Source: Clavaria fumosa (lineage: Eukaryota; Basidiomycota; Agaricomycetes; Agaricales; Clavariaceae). From it: a stretch of 64,000 nucleotides of DNA. Positions 1-10,027 of this stretch are shown here, piece after piece. The position numbers were made by a program, and so were the translations under genes. Below the pieces are notes generated by a model. The model ran no database searches. It had not been told where the DNA came from and saw nothing but the letters and a program-made list of their open reading frames with translations. Location: positions 4,154,001 to 4,218,000 of the forward strand of contig OX637794.1 of NCBI GenBank assembly GCA_951802425.1. The letters run 5' to 3'. Each line of letters begins with the position of its first letter. Positions within the stretch are counted from its first letter, which is position 1.

Positions 1-446
1 CAGTTTTATCACACTCACACTGATTTGCTTCAGCTTGAAGTACTGCACCAACATTGTCAGCTGTCAAGGGCTTTGTACTGAGTAACTGGATTTTTATTAC
101 CTCCCAAGCCAGAGTCTTAGGTAGGGAGAGTGCCAGCACATGGGCAACATATATGTCCGGGATCAACTTGCCCACTGCCATAATTCTATGTTGTAGATCT
201 TGTAGTGTTGTGATGTGGTTGGCCATCAAAGAACCTTCAACATACTTTCAAGTGAAAAGCTCTCTGAAGTAATAGTGTATGTCAATATTGAGCTGATTGT
301 CATGATGGAACTTTCTGTCATGAAAGCATCATCTGTACTATCCAGCCAACAAATTTCAATCTTTTAACTTAAGAAACACCATGCAAATCAGGCGAACAAG
401 GGGCTAGACCCCAGCTATATATTTTATCGCAAGATAAGTACCATAC
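1..446. other. No recognisable gene
   Basis: I see no motif-bearing reading frame, repeat or RNA gene here. Short open frames have no recognisable composition. The segment lies downstream of the gag-like pseudogene on the minus strand and may be its 3' flank. Confidence 0.4.
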
Positions 447-1753
447 TTATCTACATGAAAGAAAGCCAAGACCCCTCTTCATCAAAAGAAGAGCCTGAGG
501 TGCTGTACTCGGACCCCCAAGACTCCTTGCCCATGACTCATCAGAAGAGTCTGAGAAGTCAGACTCACCCACGAACCCAAGGGTGACCCTCAGAGGATGA
601 GAGGCAAACTGACCATCCCAGATCCCAGCCTCTAGGGCTGCCTCTCGCAGATCCTGCACAGCACTGAGAGGGCCCTCGTTGTCCACAGCAGGAGATGGGA
701 GGGAGGAATAGGTGGGGGGGAGGTCAATGGTAGGAAGGGAGGGCGATGGAGGAGGTGCCACCAATGGGGCACCCAGAGTTTGGAGGTCTGGGCCTGAGTA
801 GTGAATTGCGTGGGTATTGGTACCCGCACGGGTTTTCTTCATGGGTGTGGGTAGGTGTGGGTATGGGTAATGGATTCTGGACCCTTCGAAAACCCATACC
901 CTTCATAGGGGTACATGGGTAGCCAGTCAGTGTGGATCCTATTGTCACATGTCCAGATTTGGCTGTCAGCTCAGTCAACTTGGGCATTGATTTGCATTGG
1001 TATGTGGAGTAAGTTAGGTCTAGTGAAGGACAATGATGTTATGGGTGTCACAGTACTGGCTGAAGTTGAAGGAGATGAGGAGGAGATGGCAGATGGGTGG
1101 GACACCATTGTATTTGTGCATAGTGTAGTTAGAAGTACAAACCCGTACCCATACCCGGCAGTTTAGTGGACCCATACCCATGGGTAAGGGTACTGTCAGG
1201 TGTGGGTACAGGTACAGTCAAATTTACCTGTGGGTTACCCATGCCATTCACTAGGCCTGAGGATGGTAAGCGGGATGTACAGGACCAGAACCGATCCCAG
1301 CCCAATCCTGCCCACCTTGGTGCCAAGTACCCTGATCACCCCAAGGGGTGGTGGCCCAGGCAGTTGGCGAAGGAGGATGGGGAGGGGCCCAGTCCAAACC
1401 TATGAAGAATCAGACTTACTGGAGACAGAGAGAAGCAACTCAGCTAACTTACCATGAGGGTCCTTGAGAAGGTCACAGATATGTTGATAAGGACCTTGAG
1501 TCAAGGAACAATTCTTGACAAGGTGGGAAGGATCCCCACAGGTGAAGCATTGGTCAAGGACCCAGTAAAGGTCCGCATCGGCAGGGATGAGTTGAACCCA
1601 CCAATGGAAGGTGTCGCAGGAGAGTTTAACCCCAGTATAGGGAGCGAAGAGGGAAGAGCTGTGGAAGAACTTGACAAGGTGGTGACCTTGGAAGCACATG
1701 GCAGGCAGACTCTGAAGAGATGGCAAGAGGAAGGGAGCCCTCCTTTTATCCAA
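447..1753 (-). pseudogene. gag-like CCHC zinc-knuckle gene, split by a MITE
   Basis: The minus strand encodes a protein with one retroviral-type zinc knuckle (CFTCGDPSHLVKNC, CX2CX4HX4C) at about 1535-1580, the nucleic-acid-binding motif of retroelement Gag proteins. A short GT-AG intron fits at about 1457-1402 (GTAAGT to TTCATAG). After it the frame runs into a proline/serine-rich and then acidic tail that ends at 447. The 455-bp MITE at 799-1253 interrupts that tail, and its 8-bp target duplication marks the break. No protease or reverse transcriptase is adjacent, so the parent element cannot be classified. It could be ORF1 of a LINE or a stranded gypsy gag. The CCHC motif is seen directly; the intron and the join are inferred. 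Confidence 0.55.
799..1253 (+). mobile_element. hAT-type MITE, family 1, copy a (455 bp)
   Basis: The ends are imperfect inverted repeats starting TAGTGAATTGCGTGGGTA on the left and TAGTGAATGGCATGGGTA on the right complement. Perfect 8-bp direct repeats GGCCTGAG flank them at 791-798 and 1254-1261. An 8-bp TSD with TAGNG termini is the hAT superfamily signature. Subterminal regions are packed with GGGTAC/TACCC motifs, possible transposase-binding sites. The element encodes nothing. A second copy of exactly the same length, inverted, lies at 21899-22353. Confidence 0.95.
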
Positions 1754-2262
1754 TAACCATTAAGGGCTGATCTCAACCTCAATTGGGCAAGACCCCTATC
1801 CATCAATCACAATCACCCCTAAGAAGATCTCTGATCAAAGATCAGTTTCACTCGATCATTACATCATGACAATCGATCAAACGATCATGACTCCAAGCAG
1901 CTCAAACACGGATCATCTGATCCTCTGATCTAATCCCCAACAAGATCAGATGCAACTGATCATGATGTAATGCATCGAAGCAGGGACCATACTCGGTCAC
2001 TGATGACATCATCATCATAAGATTTCCAACAAGAACTGGCACTGCTCGCACCCAACATTCCAGTGCAAACATGCAGCTTTTCCAATTATCTATCAATTCT
2101 GATATTTAATCAATGACTCACTCATCATGTACAGCCCCTAGCTAGAGTATATAAGACCTGGGACCAGCTCACATGTACCCTAGCTTCGATCTTTTCATCT
2201 ATACACTTATTTGAGAGACTCAACTAAGTCTGACAGCAAATGTCACTGCTGAGAACTTCGCG
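1754..2262. promoter_or_regulatory. Non-coding stretch with TATA-like box
   Basis: No coding sequence is supported. The stretch is rich in GATCA motifs (1820-1960) and has a TATATAAG box near 2148-2155. A pyrimidine-rich stretch follows, about 110 bases upstream of the small open frame at 2263. This resembles a pol II promoter or an LTR U3 region, but no LTR ends were found. Confidence 0.3.
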
Positions 2263-2484
2263 TTGGAAGGATTTGTCTTCCCACCTTTAAGGTCACAAGT
2301 CATCCCTCCTGAGAGTTTCACCAGCCATCCATTGATTGAACAGAACCTCCATCAGTTCGAGTATTACCAGAGGTATATGAGGACTTGGATAAAGGACCAA
2401 CTACTCAGAGCCAATCCACAGACCTATTACCAGACACTTCGACTACTGCAGGAGTATTCCCTGCATATAGAGAGACAAGTCTGA
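2263..2484 (+). CDS. Small hypothetical protein (possibly a retroelement remnant)
   Basis: This 73-residue frame is unrecognised. It is rich in Gln, Tyr and Leu and looks mostly helical. After the stop the same frame continues with similar composition for about 30 codons, so a longer gene may have been interrupted by a stop. It follows a TATA-like box about 110 bases upstream. The start is uncertain. It may be a gag fragment or a spurious frame. Confidence 0.2.
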   Translation: MEGFVFPPLRSQVIPPESFTSHPLIEQNLHQFEYYQRYMRTWIKDQLLRANPQTYYQTLRLLQEYSLHIERQV

Positions 2485-2703
2485 CAGGACTATCGACTAG
2501 CATTAGAAACTGAACAGACACTTCGCTCTACCCTTGCACACCAAAGGGGTTTTGCTGTCACAAGCCTGACACTTTCATAGGGTGTCCCAAAGGTCCTTCG
2601 AGGTAGTACAGTCAGTACATCAGGGAAAAAAGCTCAAACAATATAGTACTATGTAGTCATGGTAGCAGCAGTAGCTCAGTAGCTAGTAACAAGTTATATA
2701 GAC

Positions 2704-2880
2704 CCAGTAGATCCCATATATTGCTCTGTAGTAATGTTAGTTCCCATATATTGCTCTGTAGTAACAGTAGTTCCCATATATTGCTCTGTAGTAACAGTAG
2801 TTCCCATATATTGCTCTGTAGTAATGGTAGTTCCTATATATTGCTCTGTAGCACTGAGTAGATCCCATACAATGCACCAG
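2704..2880 (+). repeat. 30-bp minisatellite, about 6 copies
   Basis: The core CCCATATATTGCTCTGTAGT recurs every 30 bases with few substitutions, first near 2712 and last near 2866. The flanks degrade into AGTAG-rich sequence on both sides. No coding capacity. Confidence 0.9.
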
Positions 2881-3089
2881 ACAGTAGTACAGGATTGATT
2901 ACTTGACTAGAAGTCAGATACAGCTGTAAAAGCATATTGTACTCAGCTCAGCAGTTCCTGGGTGGGTATTAGTTAACTAGATAAAGAGTACAATGGTAAT
3001 CTGTAGTTAACTAGTTACAGTGAGAGACTAGGTTGAAGGTTAACTCATGCCAGATATTACTGGCATTCTAGTTAACTGGCAATGGAAGC

Positions 3090-4660
3090 TATGTGTATGG
3101 TTAGTTAACTAATTGGGGCTAGCTGCTGGCAATTGATGGGTGGCTGTGATGTTAGTTGACTAGCAATGGAAGCTAGGTGTGTAGCTAGTTAACTAATGGG
3201 GGTAGCAGCTGGCAACTGGTAGGTGGCTGTGATGCCAGTTAACTAGCACTGGACACTAGGTGTGTAGCTAGTTAACTAATTGGGGCTAGCTGCTGGCAAT
3301 TGATGGGTAGCTGTGATGCTAGTTGACTAGCAATGGAAGTCAGGTGTGTGGCTAGTTAACCAATGGAGGTGGGCTCCTGGCAGTTGATGGGTGGCTGTGA
3401 TGCTAGTTGACTAGCAATGGTAGCCAGGTGTGTGGCTAGTCAACTAATTGGGGCTGGCTGCTGGCAATTGATAGGTGGCTGTGATGTTAGTTGACTAACA
3501 ATGGGAGCTGGGTGTGTAGCTAGTTAACTAATAGGGGTAGCAGCTGGCAACTGGCAGGTGGCTGGGATGCCAGTTAACTAGCACTGGACACTAGGTGTGT
3601 GGCTAGTTAACTAATTGGGGCTAGCTGCTGGCAATTGATGGGTGGCTGTGATGCTAGTTGACTAGCAATGGAAGCTAGGTGTGTGGCTAGTTAACTAATG
3701 GGGGCTAGCTGCTGGCAATTGATGGGTGGCTGTGATGCTAGTTGACGAGCAATGCAAGTCAGGTGTGTGGCTAGTTAACTAATGGAGGCAGGCTCCTGGC
3801 AGTTGATGGGTGGCTGTGATGCTAGTTGACTAGCAATGGTAGCCAGGTGTGTGGCTAGTCAACTAATGGCTGTGATGCTAGTTGACTAGCAATGGTAGCC
3901 AGGCGTGTGGCTAGTCAACTAATTGGGGCTGGCTGCTGACAATTGATAGGTAGCTGTGATGCTAGTTGACTAGCAATGGAAGTCAGGTGTGTGGCTAGTT
4001 AACTAATGGAGGCTGGCTCCTGGCAGTTGATGGGTGGCTGTGATGCTAGTTTACTAGCAATGGAAGCTAGGTGTGTGGCTAGTTAACTAATGGGGGCTGG
4101 TTCCTGGCAATTGATGGGTGGCTGTGATGCTAGTTAATTAGCAATAGAAGCTAGGTGTGTAGCTAGTTAACTAATGGGGTAGCAGCTGGCAACTGGCAGG
4201 TGGCTGTGATGCCAGTTAACTAGCACTGGACACTAGGTGTGTAGCTAGTTAACTAATGGGGTAGCAGCTGGCAACTGGTAGGTGGCTGTGATGCCAGTTA
4301 ACTAGCACTAGACACTAGGTGTGTAGCTAGTTAACTAATTGGGGCTAGCTGCTGGCAATTGATGGGTAGCTGTGATGCTAGTTGACTAGCAATGGAAGTC
4401 AGGTGTGTAGCTAGTTAACTAATGGAGGTGGGCTCCTGGCAGTTGATGGGTGGCTATGATGCTAGTTGACTAGCAATGGACACTAGGTGTGGCTAGTTAA
4501 CTGATTGGGGCTGGTTCCTGGCACTTGATGGGTGCCTGTGATGCTAGCTGACTAGCAATGGAAGCTAGGTGTGGTTAGTTAACTAATGGGGGTAGCAGCT
4601 GGCAATTGGCAGGTGGCTGTAATGCTAGTTAACTGGCACTGGACACTAGGTGTGAGACTA
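3090..4660 (+). repeat. ~84-bp minisatellite, about 18 copies
   Basis: Units of 83-86 bases repeat throughout. Each contains two related palindromic blocks: TAGTTAACTA (an HpaI-type GTTAAC core) and TAGTTGACTAGC. GGCAATTGATGGGTGGCTGTG lies between them. Units come in at least two subtypes (one with GGGGTAGCAGCTGGCAACTGG, one with TTGGGGCTAGCTGCTGGC) that alternate, so higher-order duplication is likely. Degenerate units extend left to about 2950. No genes. Confidence 0.92.
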
Positions 4661-5239
4661 GTACACTAATGACAGATAGCTGCTGTCTTACTAGTTAACT
4701 GAAAGGTAGTAGATGGTTAGTCAGATGCACACCCCCTTCAGCATACCCACTTCCTATCCAAAAGGCCTAGCCAATTTTGACTGATGGCCTTCTTATGGGC
4801 CCAGCCAATCATCAGCCAAGATATAGCTCTATAGGCTTGGCCGATCAACTTGATCCTGGGGTACTGAAGATGCCCTTACAAAAGGGTTGGCCAATGGACA
4901 TCTTAGGAACCATTATACAGGACCTAATTTATCCTAATCAAACAATTCCACTCTCAAAAACCCAATGGAGCCATTATGAGCTGTAACTCATAGTGTGTCA
5001 ACTGATTCAAGAATTGCATGATTACCAGGTATTCTTCTGAGAGGGGATAAGCCATCTAGACAATGTGAAGCAAGTGGCAACAAAGACCCAATATGCTTTC
5101 TAATAAGCACCCTCTATGGAATTGTAGGACAAACACCTGGACCTGCCATTCTATGATGATGTGATACACACTAGACACTGAGATATGCTTTGCTTTGCTA
5201 TGGGGAGAAAATTGGTATTGGGTATGCCATGAAAGATCT
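4661..5239. other. No supported gene
   Basis: The sequence between the minisatellite and the minus-strand pseudogene has short open frames only (for example 4777-4986, 69 codons) with no recognisable motif. GGCCNAGCCAAT-like words recur at 4760-4890. Confidence 0.35.
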
Positions 5240-7480
5240 TCAGCCATTCCCCCTTGGCTGCAGTACCTGTTTTTTGGTATCCATGGAGGCCCTCTTTTTA
5301 GCCCTGGTCCTATATGACCTGAACCTCTCCTCCTCCTTTTCACTGCCTACCCCTTTCCTTTTCCTTTTTCGTAGGCTGGGTTCCACCTCCTTCTGGATCT
5401 CAACTGCCACATGAGTGGTGGGATGATCAACATCATCATGATCCTCTACTTCTCCACCCTCACCTACATCATCCTGCTGCTTGTGTCCCCCTATTCTCAA
5501 TTCCCCAATCTGTCCTCCATCCTGATCAAGCAGATTCTTACCTAGATAGGACCTGTGATGATTTCTTTCTTCCATCTCACCCTCCTCAACACCATTGCCC
5601 TCTTGAACATCCACCAGCTTGCCGATATTGGATTCAGCAGCATCACTGGCTGGGGGAACAGAACCCTCGGCCATGGACTTCTCATATGGCACGACATCTC
5701 CACCTTCACTATCTCCATCACTTTGCTCATCATCACTATCTGACTCATCTGAGCCAGATTCCTCACTTTTGTACAATTCAAATGTGCATTGTGATGATAA
5801 TGATAAGAGAGCACTCACCCAGTACTGATATGCACAGGCTGGACTTCTTGCACCTTCCCCTTGAGAGAGAGCCTCTTCACCTTGTTGTCAGATGGCAACA
5901 AAGGCTCTTGGTCAGATTGCGGGTGATGGTTGACCAGATGCCTTGATGACCTTGATCTCAGGTGATGTGGAAGAACATGCTGAAACCAGAATAATTTTTG
6001 GCCTAGGGACTGTCAACAATTAAGAAAATCACATAGCCTTCTGACATTGACATAGTGCATTTTTGAAGGTTTGCGGATGTGTACACCATCCAGCAGATAT
6101 TCATTTGAAATAAACTTTTGGGGATTGTCAGCTATTAGCTGCCAGGGAACAGCAACCTTCTGATTTTTTGTTGTGTTGCCTATATTTTGGAAGATGCTTG
6201 TCAAACTTGGACTATTGAGGCAGAAGATAGACTCATGATAAGTGAGGGTCAAAAATGACTGCAAAATTTCCTTCAGTTGTGGAAGTGGCAAGTTGAGCTC
6301 CAGAGGGAGAATGGGCCATCCCTCATGATCTGTTGACAGATCCCATGGCACACTAACATCTGTTCTTTTCCCAGAAGGCATCTTGTCTTCACCAACAAGA
6401 GACTTCCCTTCTGCTTTATCTGAATTCTTGTCAACACATCCCCAACCTTGACTTGTGATCATTTGCTCACCATTCCATGTCTCACCCAAATATTTGTCCC
6501 ACTCCTCCCAAACCTCACTGCCAACTTTGTGGAATTGGTCCTTGAAGCCATTGCTGACAGGCCCAGGTGTCTGAATTCTGGAGTGAATATGAGATAGGAA
6601 TAATCAGATTGGTGTGCATAGGCATCTGGGACTCACTTTGCCTTCTTGACATTTCCATTCTCATCCTGCCAACTGGCCAGCATAAATACTTCCACCCCCA
6701 TTTGTTCCTTCGAAAACTGTGCAAACTTGAGAGCCTCATGCATAAACTTGTGGGAAGCCAATCTTCAGACAAAAACTAAGCCATTGTACTTAATGTATAA
6801 GAATAATGAATACTCACTCTCTCTGCACAGTGACTGGGACAGGCCTTATATTCCATCTGTCCACTAAGGCAAGGTATCTCTCCTGTTCCCCTTCAGTTAA
6901 CTCTTTACAAATTTCTGTCCAGGCATGACAGTATGAGCCAAGGAACTGGATGGATCCTCTTTTGGCATTTGACAGCTCTTCTGCCCTGGCATTGATCTTG
7001 CCCTTTTTATGCTGCTCCACAACACTCTGAAAGGTCCACCTTTTTCAGTTGCTAAACTGAAGGCTTCTGCTTCCATCATCTTCTGAATCAGAACAGCCTC
7101 TCCCTCCAGCCCTGCAATTGTTATGGAGCCAGTTGTGTATTTTCTGTGACGAGAATGAAATCAATGAAAAAGGTGGATAGAACAGTTAATTTACTGTGTT
7201 CAGGTCATCTGGAGGAGACTTTTGGTTGTGTGCAGCTAATTCCCTGATTTTTGCTTCGATTTCCTTGACAATATGGCTGTGTTCTTTCGAATGTGCCTGT
7301 GTGTAGTCTACGAGGCTATCTGTGAGTATCTTCGTATACTCTGGGGTCGTCCAGCATGTCATTTGCCTCGTGATGTGGTTGATCAAGCTGTGAGCAGGGA
7401 AGAGCTGGTAGCAAGAGCTAGAGAAGAGAAGAAGAGGTGCGTATGTCACATGAGAAGTAGGACATGTCATTACAGTGGCT
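5240..7480 (-). pseudogene. Decayed relative of the KDZ-borne WFKNARAKR-type gene
   Basis: Several minus-strand exons match, in order, the intact-looking gene at 37752-40508 inside the KDZ element. At 7186-7330 lies a basic helical N-terminus ending ...PPDDLNTV. At 6814-7020 is a helix ending in a Trp-Asn motif and a basic ...VQRE end, parallel to ...HDLQRE in the KDZ copy. Near 6640-6740 is a KEQMGVEVFMLASWQDENG-type segment, parallel to RKMGVHVFMLTSFEDEEG. At 6013-6489 there is a VPWQLIADNPQKF block, parallel to VPWKRIAASPEEF. The last part (5240-5818) encodes a very acidic Ser/Asp/Glu tail ending in a basic cluster. The function is unknown. No KDZ transposase or TIR is visible nearby, so this is either a stranded transposon passenger or a host homologue. 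Frames are broken between the exons I can place. Confidence 0.55.
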
Positions 7481-8421
7481 CATGTAAGGGCATGGCAGCT
7501 GTTAAAAGTACCCAAGCTGGGGTAGCTTTCCCCCTCCATGAGGGAGAAATTGGTCATGTCATTAGGGCTCTGTGTCATCATCATTGTTATCTCTGTCATC
7601 AAGTCAATGTTGTCATTCTTCATTACACCATCTGAACTGTTGTGGCTGTGTCCGGGATCCCATACGTGACAGCATCACATTGTGTGAACATAGCCAGTTA
7701 ATGTGACAGTGTCACACATATTGTAACTGTGAACGATTCCCTACTGAAAGGACATTGTAAGGAAATAATGTGACATTGAAACATGTCTTCCCCACTCATT
7801 CTTCCTTGCTCTGCTGTATGGGTTGGTGAAAGGGTAAGTATTCCAGCCTCTCTAGTTGTTTCATTTCAGGTTGAAGGAGCAATGTAAGCTTTTGCTGTCC
7901 TTGATCACTTTATTAACTGAATGTCTTGGAAGGGCTGTGATGACCTTAACAGGGAATGATTTTCCACAGATATTGGTCCAATTGGAAAGAGATGCATATG
8001 TATGTAAAGTGAGTCTCCAAGAATGGTGGAAGTAACATAGTTGATGAGAATTTTACAGATGAGCCATCCAGACATGAAAGGCCATCATATAGTCATGGTA
8101 GTAGGTGTGAATCTAGTCCGCCCAACAGAACCACATATATCACGCTTCTGGGGCAAGACTGAAGGTCTGTGCCCACCTACTCCCTCCTGTTGCAATCTAA
8201 GGTATTCCTTCATCCAGGACACATGCTTTTTCCTCGACTCCACCTACTTTTCAACAATGAATCTGATTGTTGGAGTGACCAACACTATGAGGCTTTCGTT
8301 CAATCTGTGAAGCCCAACTTTCCAGGAGATTCATGGGGATATTTGAGGTACATGGCCAACTTTAGGCACTGAATCACAATGCTAATGTTGGATATCATAA
8401 GCCCAGAGGAATCGGAAGAAG
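7481..8421. other. No supported gene
   Basis: There are open frames at 8041-8372, but none with a recognisable motif. A short piece (about 7628-7690, GTGGCTGTGTCCGGGATCC) resembles one at about 29118-29165 on the far side of the nested retroelement, so an older dispersed repeat may underlie both. Confidence 0.35.
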
Positions 8422-8426
8422 CGTGG

Positions 8427-9842
8427 TGTTAGGGCCTGTCCCATCTTGTAAATAATACCAAAGGTCAACTTGTTGGTGACTGATCCAGAAAACTTGCTAA
8501 GACCAGCCAACTGTTGAGTATAGTCGAGAATACTCAGTCCCAGAAGGTTGCAAAGATGTCTGAAAGATATAAGAATGGAAATGGACAAGTAGGGAGAAGG
8601 GAAATGTTGCTGGGAAGGTTGTGAAGTTGGTAGACAAAGTGTAAAGAAGGGAAAAGACGAGTTAAGAGAAATGGATAATGCTGAGAAGGTCGCAGAGTCG
8701 ACTGATGAAGTGTGAAGAAAGAAATAGACAAGGAGAGAGAAACAGACAATGTCAAGAGGGTCGCAGGTAGTTGTGACAGTGTCAAGAGATATGTCGGTGA
8801 AGGCAATGACTTTGCCAACTGACGAGGGAACCTACAGGGTTTGAAGAATCAGTACCAAGACAAAGGTAAGGAAATACTTAAGGCACACAAGTTGTATGAG
8901 CACGGAGGATGAGTTTAGAAGAAAGCAGGGTTGTCTTGGTGTTGTCGAAGTCACCAAGTGAGACAAGACCTATCAATCGCGGTGATTCCAAGCTCAAAGG
9001 GCATAATAGCCTCAAGCTTAAACCAAAGTGCATCAATATCAAGTCTAGAGTACCATAAGTACATGCAAGACTTTATATACGAGCGTACAGGGAGTATAAC
9101 AGAAAAGGAAAAGTACAGAGGTCGCCAAGCAACAGAACTATAGTAGTGCAGGGTATGTTTAGTCATATAGTAACTAGGCATGTGCTCTACTAAGGTCGCG
9201 AGGGGTTAGGAATGCATAAGTAAGGTCGTGAGCATGACCCGTCATGGGTCGCAACCTGGTTAAATAATCATATATGTAACTATAACTATGGGGGGATTCT
9301 TGGATCATATGTGATGTAGTTATAGATGACTGAGGAGAGGAAGGAGAGCATAATTTGAAGGGTATATGCAGCTGACTGTTGGTGGCATGTTTGAGTGTTA
9401 AGGTTGCAAGGTCATAGGAGCAGTCACATGGGTGACAGTAGTGATGCAGGTGACCTTGGGCAGGAGATCATGTGGGTAATGCTGGTAATGCGGGTAACGG
9501 CTGTAACACTGGTAATGTATTAGTGCTGGCAGCAGTAGTGCCAGGGGTGCCATGCGGCAAGTCACGTGCAGGCTGAAGAAGATGCGCAAGGGCATGTCAC
9601 GCATCGAGGTGGTGGGTCTGGGCAAATTGTATGAGTGGGTGAGGTGGAGAGAGGTGTTGCGAGTATGGTATGGTGGTCGCAAGTGTTGTGTGAATGCAGG
9701 GGAGATCGGGGAGGCTTCCGGAAGAGGATGGCGGGTTCCGGAAGTGTGTAGAGGAGCTCGCGAGGTTGTAGAGGGCCATCGGGAGGCTCGTAGGTGTTGG
9801 TGAAGTTGGCTTGAGCAAAGGAAAAATGAATGGGTCCTGACA
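8427..9842 (-). repeat. Gypsy A 3' LTR
   Basis: It begins TGTTAGGGCCTGTCC and ends GGGTCCTGACA as read on the plus strand. It aligns along its whole length with 26768-28136. The differences are dominated by CG versus TG/CA exchanges, as expected if methylated CpGs were lost independently in each copy. Confidence 0.93.
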
Positions 9843-10027
9843 TTACCCTCCCTTCAAGCCTCAAGCCCTGCAAGAGTGGAGGTCATGTGACGATTAGTCA
9901 GCGCAATGTTTGTTGATCAGGTCACGACACCCAAAAAAATTTCTAAGTCCAACCACCATGGTCTCCACCATCATACAAACAAAAAAAACACGAAACCAAC
10001 AAGGACAAATCTGAGGTCACACACAAA

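Noticed and set aside
799..1166. Protein-coding frames within the 455-bp element (for example 915-1166)
   Set aside because: The segment is a MITE with TIRs and an 8-bp TSD; its frames are not conserved as protein between the two copies beyond DNA identity and have no motif.
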